Assembly: GCA_963775935.1 (NCBI GenBank)
Contig: CAVZKR010000001.1
Location: forward strand, 1 to 62,727
Source: JBBIPA01 sp963775935
GTDB taxonomy: Bacteria > Chloroflexota > Dehalococcoidia > GIF9 > UBA5629
Direction of reading: 5' to 3'
Length of the DNA stretch: 62,727 nt
Position numbers and translations under genes: made by a program. Under the pieces are notes generated by a model. The model saw only the letters and a program-made list of their open reading frames with translations. It was not told where the DNA came from and made no database searches. Positions 9,172-17,496 of the stretch are shown here, piece after piece (position 1 is the first letter of the stretch; every line of letters starts with the position of its first letter).

Positions 9172-9290
9172 GTGACCTGCATGTTCTGGCTAGTGGCCAG
9201 AATGGAAAATCACCGTAGGAGCGATAGGACAAAGGCAGGTTTGGCGAGAGCTATAGCACAAGGCAAGAGATTCGGGTTACCTGGGGGGCT
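9172..9290 (+). pseudogene. serine recombinase (resolvase) fragment
   Basis: Only a short piece remains: RMENHRRSDRTKAGLARAI followed by AQGKRFGLPGG. This matches the end of the resolvase catalytic domain and its hinge (canonical RxLISERTKAGLARAxAQGKRLGRP). The upstream catalytic Ser region and the downstream DNA-binding part cannot be read in any frame. The fragment lies directly before the first of two direct repeats that look like recombination sites. Confidence 0.7.
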
Positions 9291-9326
9291 CTTTAATTGC
9301 GCATTCTTACGTTTTGTTATCATTAT

Positions 9327-9502
9327 ATTGAATTACTCTCGCTATTTTTCTAAAATTCCCCCCGCAATTGGTCAGGAGGTTGGCACCCTTGTCAGGTAAA
9401 TTAAGGCCGAATCTGTGAAGCTATTTGGCGGCGAAAACAGTTAAAACCAAAACCAGACTTCGTAAACAGCCAGTCGGGAGTTCGTCTCCCATCGCTGGCT
9501 CC
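9327..9502. repeat. direct repeat copy A, ending in a tRNA/tmRNA T-arm-like hairpin
   Basis: Starting at ATTGAATT this stretch aligns with 9959-10134 over about 175 bases at moderate identity. Shared landmarks are GGAGGTTGxCAC, TCAGGTAA, GAAGCT, GGCGG, AGACTTC-TAAAC and GTCGGG-GTTCG. It ends with GGGAG-TTCGT-CTCCC flanked by AGCCAG/CTGGCT. The T-arm-like end resembles the 3' end of tRNA or tmRNA genes, classic sites for site-specific integration. Confidence 0.6.
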
Positions 9503-9545
9503 AATGATTCAATGACACCCCTGTGATAGTTAATTGTGATCTTTT

Positions 9546-9878
9546 CTATTCTCCTACCGAAGACAAAATCTTGATCAACGCTGTACGGGGGATAATAATC
9601 CTCTTACCAATTCTAATACTTGGTATCTGACCTTTGCGTACAGCCTCATAGGTTGAGCTACGGCTTAATCCCAGTAGATTAGCTATCTCCTCGATTGTTA
9701 GTACCAGTTTGTTACTCTGTGATTTTGGCATACTAATATCGGAGGATGTTTTGGTGACGTCACAACTCAATCTAGTAAAAACGTTGGTTCGAGTCGTGAT
9801 GTCAGTTATAAGTGTTTTCGCGGTAATTCTTAGCAAAACTCTCAGTCCTCGCTCTAAAACCTGTTTCAACTCGTTCAT
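9546..9878 (-). CDS. excisionase-family helix-turn-helix protein
   Basis: The C-terminal 60 residues form a MerR/excisionase-type winged helix: LVLTIEEIANLLGLSRSSTY, EAVRKGQIPSIRIGKRIIIP and RTALIKIL. The first 49 residues are unlike the family, and an internal ATG at 9731 (MPKSQSNK) would give a compact 61-residue excisionase; neither start has a clear ribosome site. It lies between the two direct repeats, so it is probably the recombination directionality factor of the element whose recombinase is decayed at 9172-9290. Confidence 0.75.
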   Translation of the reverse strand: MNELKQVLERGLRVLLRITAKTLITDITTRTNVFTRLSCDVTKTSSDISMPKSQSNKLVLTIEEIANLLGLSRSSTYEAVRKGQIPSIRIGKRIIIPRTALIKILSSVGE

Positions 9879-9958
9879 ATCGCAACAAATACATCTGTAC
9901 AGCTCATGTTTTCCTATTCATTTCACCAATCCTTTCTGTCATTAGTGGGCGATTAATA

Positions 9959-10134
9959 ATTGAATTTTATACTATTTTCCTTTAAAATTACTCCGATATT
10001 GACTGGGAGGTTGACACGCTAATCAGGTAATTTTGATGCAGAAGTGCGAAGCTAAAAGGCGGTAAATACGATCAAAATCACGACTAGACTTCCTAAACCG
10101 CGTGTCGGGCGTTCGAATCGCCCCAGGGGTACTT
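9959..10134. repeat. direct repeat copy B, ending in a tRNA/tmRNA T-arm-like hairpin
   Basis: This is the second copy of the 9327-9502 repeat. Its T-arm is well formed: GGGCG (10107-10111), TTCGAAT (10112-10118), CGCCC (10119-10123). The preceding GACTTCCTAAACCGCGTG resembles the region 5' of the T-arm in a tmRNA or tRNA, but no matching 5' acceptor strand or D-arm is present, so it is only a gene 3'-end fragment. It lies 28 bases before tRNA-Trp. Confidence 0.6.
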
Positions 10135-10161
10135 GAAAATTTAAAAATGGATTACATAGAT

Positions 10162-10237
10162 AGGGGTGTAGCTCAGTTGGTAGAGCAGCGGTCTCCAAAA
10201 CCGCAGGTCGCGGGTTCAAGTCCTGCCGCCCCTGCCA
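10162..10237 (+). tRNA. tRNA-Trp (CCA)
   Basis: Cloverleaf of 76 bases with acceptor AGGGGTG/CGCCCCT, T-loop GTTCAAGTC and anticodon loop CTCCAAA (anticodon CCA). The 3' CCA is encoded. First of a five-gene tRNA cluster. Confidence 0.97.
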
Positions 10238-10240
10238 GTT

Positions 10241-10328
10241 GCCGAGGTGGTGGAATCCGGTAGACACGCCATCTTGAGGGGGTGGTGAGCGCAAGCTCGT
10301 AGGAGTTCAAATCTCCTCCTCGGCACCA
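10241..10328 (+). tRNA. tRNA-Leu (GAG)
   Basis: An 88-base type II tRNA with a long variable arm. Acceptor GCCGAGG/CCTCGGC, anticodon loop CTTGAGG (anticodon GAG), encoded CCA. Starts three bases after tRNA-Trp. Confidence 0.97.
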
Positions 10329-10378
10329 GAAGTTTTTCGATGGCTTAAGGTGCAGGGGTGGAGTTTCATCAGGAGCGG

Positions 10379-10453
10379 GCGGAAGTAGTTCAGCGGTAGA
10401 ATGCCTCCTTGCCAAGGAGGAGGTCGCGAGTTCGAATCTCGTCTTCCGCTCCA
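10379..10453 (+). tRNA. tRNA-Gly (GCC)
   Basis: 75 bases, acceptor GCGGAAG/CTTCCGC, anticodon loop TTGCCAA (anticodon GCC), T-loop TTCGAAT, encoded CCA. Confidence 0.97.
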
Positions 10454-10464
10454 ATGTGAATCAC

Positions 10465-10540
10465 GGCGGCGTAGCCAAGTGGTTAAGGCGGGGGTCTGCA
10501 AAACCCCTATGCAGCGGTTCAAATCCGCTCGCCGCCTCCA
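10465..10540 (+). tRNA. tRNA-Cys (GCA)
   Basis: 76 bases, acceptor GGCGGCG/CGCCGCC, anticodon loop CTGCAAA (anticodon GCA), T-loop TTCAAAT, encoded CCA. Confidence 0.97.
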
Positions 10541-10554
10541 TTTTTTAGTTTGTT

Positions 10555-10637
10555 GCCGAGGTGGCGGAACGGCAGACGCGGCGGACTTAAAATCCGCTTC
10601 CCGCAAGGGAGTGTGGGTTCAAGTCCCTCCCTCGGCA
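10555..10637 (+). tRNA. tRNA-Leu (TAA)
   Basis: Type II tRNA with acceptor GCCGAGG/CCTCGGC, anticodon loop CTTAAAA (anticodon TAA) and a variable arm CCCGCAAGGGAG. Unlike the other four in the cluster, no CCA is encoded (CTT follows the discriminator A), so the end must be added by CCA nucleotidyltransferase. Confidence 0.96.
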
Positions 10638-10848
10638 CTTTTCCCCTTTCCTAAACATATTCATTGAAATGAATCCCTTTCTCTTTTCCAGATTAGTTAT
10701 CAGTTACTTAATTCTGGATGCTAGCTCACCGTATGAATGTGAAGCGATAGTCTTGCACAATTGGTTGTATCTGAAAATCGTATGCTTGCTTTGCTAAAAA
10801 AAATCATGTAATATTTTACGAAGTTCCATCACTGAAAGAGGAGGTACC

Positions 10849-13383
10849 ATGTCTGAAAAAATCTTAACCCAATGTACGGTCGGTGGGCCTGTCTTGGTTC
10901 ATGTGAAAGATGGAGTGATAACGCGAATGCGTCCAATCTGTTTTGATAAAACAGATGCCCCATCATGGACCATAGAAGCACGAGGAAGAAAATTTACACC
11001 CCCGAGGAAGACTTCATTGCAAACGTGGGTAGTCCCTGAAAGGACACGGGTCTATGCAGAGAACCGGATTAAATATCCTTATAAACGAAAAACCTTTGAT
11101 CCTAAGGGTAATCGGCATGCGGAGATGCGAGGCAAGGACGAATACGTACGTATTTCCTGGGATGAAGCTCTTGATACCGTCGCCGGCGAGATAAAACGAA
11201 TACGGGAGAAATACGGACCGGCAGCTATTACCGGTATGACCTCCTCTCACCATAACTTTGGCTTGCTACATTATAAAATGGGTCCTTTTGGTCGCTTTTT
11301 CAATATGCTGGGTTATACTGCTTTATTTGATAATCCTGATAGCTGGGAGGGTTGGCACTGGGGAGTGATTCATATGTGGGGTCGCTGGTGGCATCTGGGT
11401 TTTACCGATAGTTACAATATGCTGCAGGATGCTCTGAAGAACACCGAGCAAATTATTTTCTGGTCGGTAGACCCTAACAGCACCTGTTACATGTATGGTG
11501 GACAGGAAAGTCTGCGCTGGCGTATCTGGTTAAAAGAACTGGGTATCAGGATGGTTTTTATTGACCCCTACTGCAATACTACTGCCTGTGTTTTCGGTGA
11601 TAAATGGCTGGCGCCGCGTCCGGGCACGGATGCAGCCCTGGCAGAAGCGATTGCCTATGTCTGGATTAAAGAAGGCACCTATGATAAGTGGTTCGTAGAG
11701 AACCGCACTACAGGGTTCGAAGAATTTAAAAAGCACATCCTTGGTGAGGAAGATGGTATCCCACGTACTCCGGGATGGGCAGCAGAGATTTGCGATATTG
11801 CAGCACATGATATCACTGCTCTGGCCCGGGAATGGGCAGCCAAGAAAACCATGCTGGCTAATTGTACTATTTTCGGTGCAAGTGGAGCCTGCCGTGAAGC
11901 CTATGCCACCGAATGGACCAGGCTGTGCGTCGTGCTTATGTGCATGCAGGGCATGGGCAAACCTGGAGTAAATTTCTGGGGAGGTACCAGTGGTGGCGCT
12001 CCACTGGATTTCTCGTTTAAAATGCCCGGCTATTCCTCGGCTGGCTGGGATGCCTTTGGCACGATAGCCAAGAAGTCGACTTTTCCTGAGGGGAATACGG
12101 TCACCCAGAGATGTTATCGTTTGTTGTTGCCTGAAGCTGTTTTAAATCCTCCTGTGAGCTGGATTGGAGAAGGATTCTGCGGGCAATCGGTTGAACAACA
12201 ATTTCATCGATTCACCTGCCCGGAACCGGGTCCCAATGGCGCACCGATTAAGATGATTTACCGCCACGGTGGCTCTTTTATCAGCACTATGACCGATACC
12301 AACAAGTGGGTTAAGATGTACCAGAGTCCGAATCTAGATTTTGTGGTGATGCAGGATTGTCATTACCAGAGCGAAACCAACTTTGGCGATATTATCCTGC
12401 CTGCCTCAACTAATTTCGAGCATTCCGATATCTGCGAGTGGGGTAATGCGGGTGGCTACGGGATGAATGATAATCCCAATAACCATAGAGTATTGATTTA
12501 CCAGCAAAAATGCATCGAGCCGTTATGGGAATCTAAACCTGACTATGACATCTATACGTTATTAGCCCAGAGGCTGGGTTTCAAAGATGAGTATACCGAG
12601 GGCAACTCCTTTGAGGATTGGAATAAGAAGATGTTTGAGTATTCCGACCTGCACAAGTATGTAACCTTTGAGGAGTTCAAAAAGAAAGGCTATTTCGTAG
12701 TTCCCAGCTTGCCCTCTGATAAAGAACCTCCTGTATCGATGCGCTGGTACTACGAAGGCAGACCCTGTGATACACCCGATACCATGAATCCCAACATAGG
12801 GACGCCTAAGGCACATGAGATGACGACACCCAGCGGCAAGATAGAGATTATTTCCCAGACCTTAACGAAGTTCGACCCCAATGACAAAGAGAGACCTCCC
12901 ATGCCGAGATACATCCCCAGCTGGGAAGGATATAATACCAAAGAGCTAACCGCGAAATATCCATTACAGTTTATCTCGCCTCATCCCAGGTTCTCTTATC
13001 ATACCCATGAGGATAACAAGTCTCTCTGGCTGGATGATATTCCCCAGCATCGTATGAAGAAGCATAGCTATGCATGGTGGACGCTACGAATCCATCCCAC
13101 AGATGCGAAGCAGCGTGGTTTAAGCGAAGGGGATATCGTGAAGATGTATAACGATCGTGGTGCAGTACTGCTAAGCGCTCATGTGACTGAACGAATAAAG
13201 CCAGGTGTCGTACATGCTTATGAGTCTGGCGCCAAGTATGACCCGCTTGAGCCTGGTAAACCTGGCAGTATCGATAGAGGCGGCTGTATCAACTTGTTGA
13301 CTCCAGCGAGAATGGTATCAAAGAATGCTCCGGGTATGGCTAATAACTCATGCCTGGTAGAAATCGAAAAGTGGGAGGTATAA
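10849..13383 (+). CDS. athL: pyrogallol-phloroglucinol transhydroxylase-like molybdopterin subunit
   Basis: An 844-residue DMSO-reductase-family molybdoprotein. It lacks the N-terminal Cys motif for an Fe-S cluster, as in the Pelobacter acidigallici transhydroxylase large subunit (about 875 residues). The motif DNPDSWEGW (D164, S165) matches the Asp-Ser pair whose Ser ligates Mo in that enzyme, and H134/H135 sits near its active-site His. The family transfers a hydroxyl from tetrahydroxybenzene to pyrogallol to make phloroglucinol, without net redox change. GAGGAGG precedes the ATG. The small subunit follows after seven bases. The exact substrate is inferred; other AthL-like enzymes may act on different phenols. 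Confidence 0.85.
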   Translation: MSEKILTQCTVGGPVLVHVKDGVITRMRPICFDKTDAPSWTIEARGRKFTPPRKTSLQTWVVPERTRVYAENRIKYPYKRKTFDPKGNRHAEMRGKDEYVRISWDEALDTVAGEIKRIREKYGPAAITGMTSSHHNFGLLHYKMGPFGRFFNMLGYTALFDNPDSWEGWHWGVIHMWGRWWHLGFTDSYNMLQDALKNTEQIIFWSVDPNSTCYMYGGQESLRWRIWLKELGIRMVFIDPYCNTTACVFGDKWLAPRPGTDAALAEAIAYVWIKEGTYDKWFVENRTTGFEEFKKHILGEEDGIPRTPGWAAEICDIAAHDITALAREWAAKKTMLANCTIFGASGACREAYATEWTRLCVVLMCMQGMGKPGVNFWGGTSGGAPLDFSFKMPGYSSAGWDAFGTIAKKSTFPEGNTVTQRCYRLLLPEAVLNPPVSWIGEGFCGQSVEQQFHRFTCPEPGPNGAPIKMIYRHGGSFISTMTDTNKWVKMYQSPNLDFVVMQDCHYQSETNFGDIILPASTNFEHSDICEWGNAGGYGMNDNPNNHRVLIYQQKCIEPLWESKPDYDIYTLLAQRLGFKDEYTEGNSFEDWNKKMFEYSDLHKYVTFEEFKKKGYFVVPSLPSDKEPPVSMRWYYEGRPCDTPDTMNPNIGTPKAHEMTTPSGKIEIISQTLTKFDPNDKERPPMPRYIPSWEGYNTKELTAKYPLQFISPHPRFSYHTHEDNKSLWLDDIPQHRMKKHSYAWWTLRIHPTDAKQRGLSEGDIVKMYNDRGAVLLSAHVTERIKPGVVHAYESGAKYDPLEPGKPGSIDRGGCINLLTPARMVSKNAPGMANNSCLVEIEKWEV

Positions 13384-13390
13384 CACGACA

Positions 13391-14221
13391 ATGGCTAAAT
13401 ACGGAATGGTAATAGACCTCAACAAATGCACTGGTTGTTATAATTGCTTTTTAGCCTGTAGGGATGAGTTTGCGGGTAATGAATACCCCGGTTATTCCGC
13501 GGCTCAACCGATGAGCGGTCAGAACTGGATATGGGTGGCCGAACGGGAGAGAGGACAATTCCCCAAGGTAAAGGTTGCCTATACACCGCTCATCTGTATG
13601 CACTGTGATAATGCAGGATGCATCAAGATGGCTAAAGATAAAGCAGTATATCGCCGACCGGATGGTATTGTCATTATCGACCCTGTGAAAGCTAAGGGTC
13701 AAAAACAGATCGTATCTGCCTGTCCCTATCGAGTTATCGATTGGAACGAGGAGTTGCAATTGCCTCAGAAGTGTACGTTTTGTGCGCATCTTCTGGATAA
13801 GGGTGAGAAAGAGCCCAGATGTGTTGAATCGTGTCCCTCAGGTGCCCTTGTTTTTGGAGACCTGGATGATTCGAAGAGCGAGGTTGTTCAACTGATGGCC
13901 TCAGGTAAGACCGAAATTCTCCATCCTGAATACGGGCTAAAAGAGCGGGTCAAGTATATAGGCATTGTCAGGAAGTTTGTTGCCGGTACGGTGATTTATG
14001 GAGATATAGATGAATGTGCCGGAGGGCTCACAGTCACCCTGAGCGGTAAGGATGGTAAGAAAGAGACAAAGACCGATAATTTCGGCGACTTTGAATTCGA
14101 AGGTTTACCCGATAATGCGGAATATACGGTGACAATAAAGGCTCCGAAATACAAGGAACAAGAGCTTAAAGTAAAGACACAGACGGATACCTACGTAGGA
14201 AAGTTAGTGCTGAAGAAATAA
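13391..14221 (+). CDS. athS: transhydroxylase-like iron-sulfur subunit with C-terminal Ig/transthyretin-like domain
   Basis: 276 residues, close to the Pelobacter small subunit. A ferredoxin-type N-terminal part has KCTGCYNCFLAC (Cys13, 16, 19, 23), CMHCDNAGC, SACPYRV, KCTFCAHLLDKG and RCVESCPSG, enough for three 4Fe-4S clusters. From about residue 195 a carboxypeptidase-regulatory/transthyretin-like beta domain follows (GGLTVTLSGKDGKK, NFGDFEFEGLPDNAEYTVTI). This tail is distinctive of transhydroxylase small subunits and separates it from ordinary DmsB-type proteins. Seven bases separate it from the large subunit, so they form one operon. Confidence 0.85.
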   Translation: MAKYGMVIDLNKCTGCYNCFLACRDEFAGNEYPGYSAAQPMSGQNWIWVAERERGQFPKVKVAYTPLICMHCDNAGCIKMAKDKAVYRRPDGIVIIDPVKAKGQKQIVSACPYRVIDWNEELQLPQKCTFCAHLLDKGEKEPRCVESCPSGALVFGDLDDSKSEVVQLMASGKTEILHPEYGLKERVKYIGIVRKFVAGTVIYGDIDECAGGLTVTLSGKDGKKETKTDNFGDFEFEGLPDNAEYTVTIKAPKYKEQELKVKTQTDTYVGKLVLKK

Positions 14222-14251
14222 ATATCCGTTATTACTTATCGAGAATACGTT

Positions 14252-14295
14252 TTATCAATAAGGGTCGTCTGTGAATAGACGACCCTTATTGATAA
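14252..14295 (+). terminator. 19-bp perfect hairpin after the transhydroxylase operon
   Basis: Stem 14252-14270 pairs perfectly with 14277-14295 around a 6-base loop (GTGAAT). No T-run follows on either strand, so it may be a Rho-assisted terminator or an mRNA-stabilising 3' hairpin, not a textbook intrinsic terminator. Confidence 0.65.
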
Positions 14296-14348
14296 GTGAA
14301 CGGAGATAGATAGTTGGTACACAAATCTTATGGCAGGTTTATAACACA

Positions 14349-14543
14349 ATGGGTTGGCTGATACTGGTTCTGATTCTTATCGTGGTTGTCGGTCTCATAG
14401 TCTGGTTTTCCAGACGACCGTCTGGCAGCACTCGAACTAAAATTCACGGGCAAGTATGTCCTAAATGTGGAAGCCAAGATGTTCGCTGGGCTGGCTATGC
14501 CGATAGAAAAGAATGCGCCAAGTGCGGCAAGATATTTGGCTAA
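14349..14543 (+). CDS. membrane-anchored zinc-ribbon small protein
   Basis: 64 residues: one transmembrane helix (WLILVLILIVVVGLIVWF) followed by a cytosolic zinc ribbon with CPKCGSQDVRW and CAKCGKIFG (two CxxCG knuckles). The layout is typical of small membrane-tethered zinc-ribbon proteins of unknown function. There is no strong ribosome site before the ATG. It stands alone between the hairpin after athS and the DegV gene. Confidence 0.75.
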   Translation: MGWLILVLILIVVVGLIVWFSRRPSGSTRTKIHGQVCPKCGSQDVRWAGYADRKECAKCGKIFG

Positions 14544-14668
14544 CTAAACGTAGTATTTAGTCCAACAATCATTTTACAAAGCATCATGGCGAATAGTAGA
14601 ATCAATGTGCCATTGCAAGTAACTATTAGGTATAATAGTCGCCTGAGTTTGTGTGCAGGGAGGTTTTC

Positions 14669-15511
14669 ATGAGCACTATAGCCGTGGTTACGGATAGCAC
14701 AGCCACTCTACCTCAAGAGCTTTTACAACGATACAATATTTATGTTGTCCCTCTCCATATTATGTGGGACCGGGTACGGTATCGTGATGGGATAGATATA
14801 AAGCCGGAGGAATTCTATCAGCGACTGCGAAAGTCCACCACGTTACCAACTACCTCAGGTGCTGTTCAGGGGGAGTTCCTCCAGATATTTGAAGGATTGC
14901 GGGGAAAGGTGGATGGTATCGTGTGTATTCTGGTGAGCAGCGATTTGAGCGCTGCCTATAGCTCTGCAATAAATACTCAGAAACTGTTTTCGGAAATACC
15001 TGTCGAGGTTATTGACTCCAGGATATCAACTATGGCAATGGGGTTTGGCGTTATAGCTGCAGCCAGGATGGCAGCGGAGGGGGGCACCATAAAGCAGGTG
15101 GCACAGTCGGCGAAAGATATTTTAGTAAAAGCTCATCTCTTCTTTGCCCTGGATACCCTGGACTACCTACGGCGCGGTGGACGAATTAATTTTTCGGCAG
15201 CGGTCTTAGCTAATCTGCTGAAGGTTAAACCAGTTCTTACGCTGAAAGATGGCAAGGTTGAACCTGCCGCACGACCACGTACCATGCCGAAAGCCCTTGA
15301 AACCCTTCTTCGATTGATGAAGGAAAAAGTGACTGATACTCCTTTGCATGCAGCGGTGATGCATGCCGCTAATCCTGAAGCGGTAGGATACCTGAAGAAG
15401 GAAATTTTAGAACGATTCCAATGTGCTGAGCTGTTTGTTACGGGATTTACTCCTGTTATGGGCGCACACACAGGCCCGGGCATCGTCGGTATTGCTTTTT
15501 ACAATGAATAG
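14669..15511 (+). CDS. DegV family fatty-acid-binding protein
   Basis: A 280-residue DegV protein. It starts STIAVVTDSTATLP (the VTDSTADL hallmark). SAAYSSAINTQKLF and LFFALDTLDYLRRGGRI are the second and third conserved blocks, and GAHTGPGIVGIAFY is the C-terminal signature. The ATG at 14669 is preferred because GGGAGG lies just upstream; an upstream GTG at 14651 has no support. DegV (FakB-type) proteins bind a fatty acid and in Firmicutes present it to the kinase FakA. No fakA is in the window. Confidence 0.93.
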   Translation: MSTIAVVTDSTATLPQELLQRYNIYVVPLHIMWDRVRYRDGIDIKPEEFYQRLRKSTTLPTTSGAVQGEFLQIFEGLRGKVDGIVCILVSSDLSAAYSSAINTQKLFSEIPVEVIDSRISTMAMGFGVIAAARMAAEGGTIKQVAQSAKDILVKAHLFFALDTLDYLRRGGRINFSAAVLANLLKVKPVLTLKDGKVEPAARPRTMPKALETLLRLMKEKVTDTPLHAAVMHAANPEAVGYLKKEILERFQCAELFVTGFTPVMGAHTGPGIVGIAFYNE

Positions 15512-15579
15512 GCTTAGCCTATTCTGGTAGTAGATACCTGTAGTAAAATAAATCAGTTTAAGCTGAAAAGGAGGAAACT

Positions 15580-16098
15580 ATGGAGTGGCAACAGGTGCTC
15601 ATTGATAGTTTTGAGGGAGTATTAAGAGGGTTGGAGAAGGCGTTGGCCGGTCTATCGCAGGCTGACTTAAACGAACAACCCCGTCATGACTGCAACAGCA
15701 TAGCCTGGCTCGCATGGCATTTGACAAGGACTCAGGATAGAGCTATTGCAGGTTTGATAGACAATAAACAGGTCTGGATCAAGGATGAATGGTATAAACG
15801 ATTCAATCGTGCTTCTGACCCCCAGGACACGGGATTCGGTCATAAACCGGAAGATGTGGCTGCTTTTAAATCACCGGATGTCAATATGTTACTGGGCTAT
15901 CACAAGGCTGTGCTCGAGCGGTCAAAACTATATCTGGCAAGCCTTTCTACAGAAGAGCTAGGGCGCAAGATTCAGCATCCGGTATTCCCTACGGTCGAGG
16001 CAACCATTGTGGCTGTCCTCAGCGACATTCTTCAACATCTGGGACAGGTTGCCTATGTGCGTGGTTTGCTCAAGGGCAAGGGTTGGATGACCATATAG
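15580..16098 (+). CDS. DinB family protein
   Basis: 172 residues of the DinB/YfiT four-helix-bundle fold. The segments NSIAWLAWHLTRTQDR and ILQHLGQVAYVRGLLKGKGW carry the His residues (about 49 and near 155) that form the family's metal site. GGAGGAAAC precedes the ATG. Members are metal-dependent hydrolases or thiol transferases in some species, and the specific substrate cannot be told here. Confidence 0.88.
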   Translation: MEWQQVLIDSFEGVLRGLEKALAGLSQADLNEQPRHDCNSIAWLAWHLTRTQDRAIAGLIDNKQVWIKDEWYKRFNRASDPQDTGFGHKPEDVAAFKSPDVNMLLGYHKAVLERSKLYLASLSTEELGRKIQHPVFPTVEATIVAVLSDILQHLGQVAYVRGLLKGKGWMTI

Positions 16099-16113
16099 GG
16101 AAAGAACTCAGTC

Positions 16114-16269
16114 ATGATTCCGCAGGTCATTACCTCGCAAGAGTTGATAATGATTAAAAAGAGCTATGTTGAAGGTTCTACCCTCAAGATAGGGACCATG
16201 ATGGAAACCTGTTCCAATAAATGTAGCATTGCAGATAATCCGCCCGAAGTGTCTGATTTACCTGCCTAA
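16114..16269 (+). CDS. possible 51-residue protein
   Basis: An open frame of 51 codons starts 15 bases after the DinB stop. It has two Cys (ETCSNKCS) and no recognised family. No strong ribosome site is visible. The next 115 bases up to the following gene contain nothing recognisable. Confidence 0.3.
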   Translation: MIPQVITSQELIMIKKSYVEGSTLKIGTMMETCSNKCSIADNPPEVSDLPA

Positions 16270-16384
16270 TTGTAAGTAATAACGAATTGTGTCGTCCTAA
16301 AAGACACGTTTTTTGTTCTTCATAGCGGAAGCGGAAAGTATTGATTGTGTAGTTAACCATTGCACTGTGGTATAATGCATTCCC

Positions 16385-16813
16385 ATGGATGCCACAAGAC
16401 TTGTGCTTGATACCTATGATGTGTTTGTCAAGGCTTGCTCAGCATTTTGCCGAAAATCATATATAAGAATCAGAGTTCGGCTAATTCCGCAAAGAGGCGA
16501 AACTACTCCGGAAACTCCGAAACTAATTGACTTCACCATCATCAATGAGAGCGGTCCTGACATTGAGGTTCAAGAAGCCTGGTTTCTCACCTCCTTCCGC
16601 AGGCATATTTTCTCCCAGGCTATCGATTCCCGCCTACCTGTAACTGTGCGGAGCAAAGACAGGGTCACCTTTTTCGTACCTTATGAAGAGTTGAAAGCAG
16701 CGTTAAATGAACGTGTTAAAGAAACCATCACCCATGGTGTGGTATTCACTAAAACCCAGCATCAATATCAGAGCAGAATCGCTGAAGCGCTGGAAAAAGA
16801 ACTCGCCAGATAA
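16385..16813 (+). CDS. hypothetical 142-residue protein
   Basis: A soluble protein of mixed composition: basic N-terminal half (KSYIRIRVRLIPQRGE), a central beta-rich part (DFTIINESGPDIEVQEAWFL) and an acidic helical end (SRIAEALEKELAR). No signal peptide, no motif I recognise. A -10-like TATAAT is present at 16371-16376, close before the start, so the mRNA leader would be very short. Confidence 0.6.
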   Translation: MDATRLVLDTYDVFVKACSAFCRKSYIRIRVRLIPQRGETTPETPKLIDFTIINESGPDIEVQEAWFLTSFRRHIFSQAIDSRLPVTVRSKDRVTFFVPYEELKAALNERVKETITHGVVFTKTQHQYQSRIAEALEKELAR

Positions 16814-16947
16814 ATCCACTGCTTGTTGACCAATTCTCGTTTTCTTTATCTTTCCTCCCTTTGTCCGTTGTAGTTACGGGAGCATTTTCTCGGAAGTAGT
16901 GGTAAATAATTGGTATTGGGTTAAGTTTGGACTGGCGATAAATAGGG

Positions 16948-17022
16948 TGGCTCCTCGGGTAGGATTCGAACCTACGACCTAGCGGTTAACAGCCGCCCGC
17001 TCTACCGCTGAGCTACCGAGGA
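16948..17022 (-). tRNA. tRNA-Asn (GTT)
   Basis: 75 bases on the minus strand, acceptor TCCTCGG/CCGAGGA, anticodon loop CTGTTAA (anticodon GTT), T-loop TTCGAAT, encoded CCA. Confidence 0.97.
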
Positions 17023-17109
17023 ATGCAACGGAGTGCTATCACTTCCGCTTAAAACGAGAGTGAAAGCGGATGGTATTATAGCATTGTGGCGCTGGCACGG
17101 GCAAGAAAG

Positions 17110-17340
17110 TCAACAAGAGAGCAGGGATGGCCAGGGCCAAAAAATGAGGTGGTATCGTTCTTTGGCGACGAGTTTTATGGCTTCAAGGCTGCTTGTGGTA
17201 GTTGTTATCTGGCAACCATTTCTGGCAAGGCTTTTTCTGAAGACTTGTCCAATTGCAGCTTCATCGTCGACTATCAGAATTTGTACAGGTTTCCCCACGG
17301 TCTTTTGGGCAAGCCATTTATCAATCTGTTCCTTATCAAA
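17110..17340 (-). pseudogene. response regulator fragment (excisionase-type HTH plus receiver domain)
   Basis: Read on the minus strand, DKEQIDKWLAQKTVGKPVQ is the end of a MerR/excisionase-like DNA-binding domain linked to a receiver domain beginning ILIVDDEAAIGQVF. The receiver breaks off after YHLIF, just before the phospho-acceptor Asp (expected LD-MPG), and no other frame carries it on. The fragment therefore lacks the phosphorylation site and both gene ends. Confidence 0.7.
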
Positions 17341-17496
17341 CTAATCCTCTATGTGAAAAGATGATTTACTTTACAGTTGCCTGTCAGTATAATTGGCAAC
17401 GTTATCTTTCTAGCCGGAAAAACATTTAGAGATTCTATCTACTATTACTATAAACCGAACAGTTTTTCACTTTTTAGCCTTCTAAGGAGCGTGGTT

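Noticed and set aside
10052..10667. Several minus- and plus-strand frames across the tRNA cluster, some reading like ARRHSTAELLPP
   Set aside because: They are antisense or sense translations of tRNA genes, a well-known false gene class.
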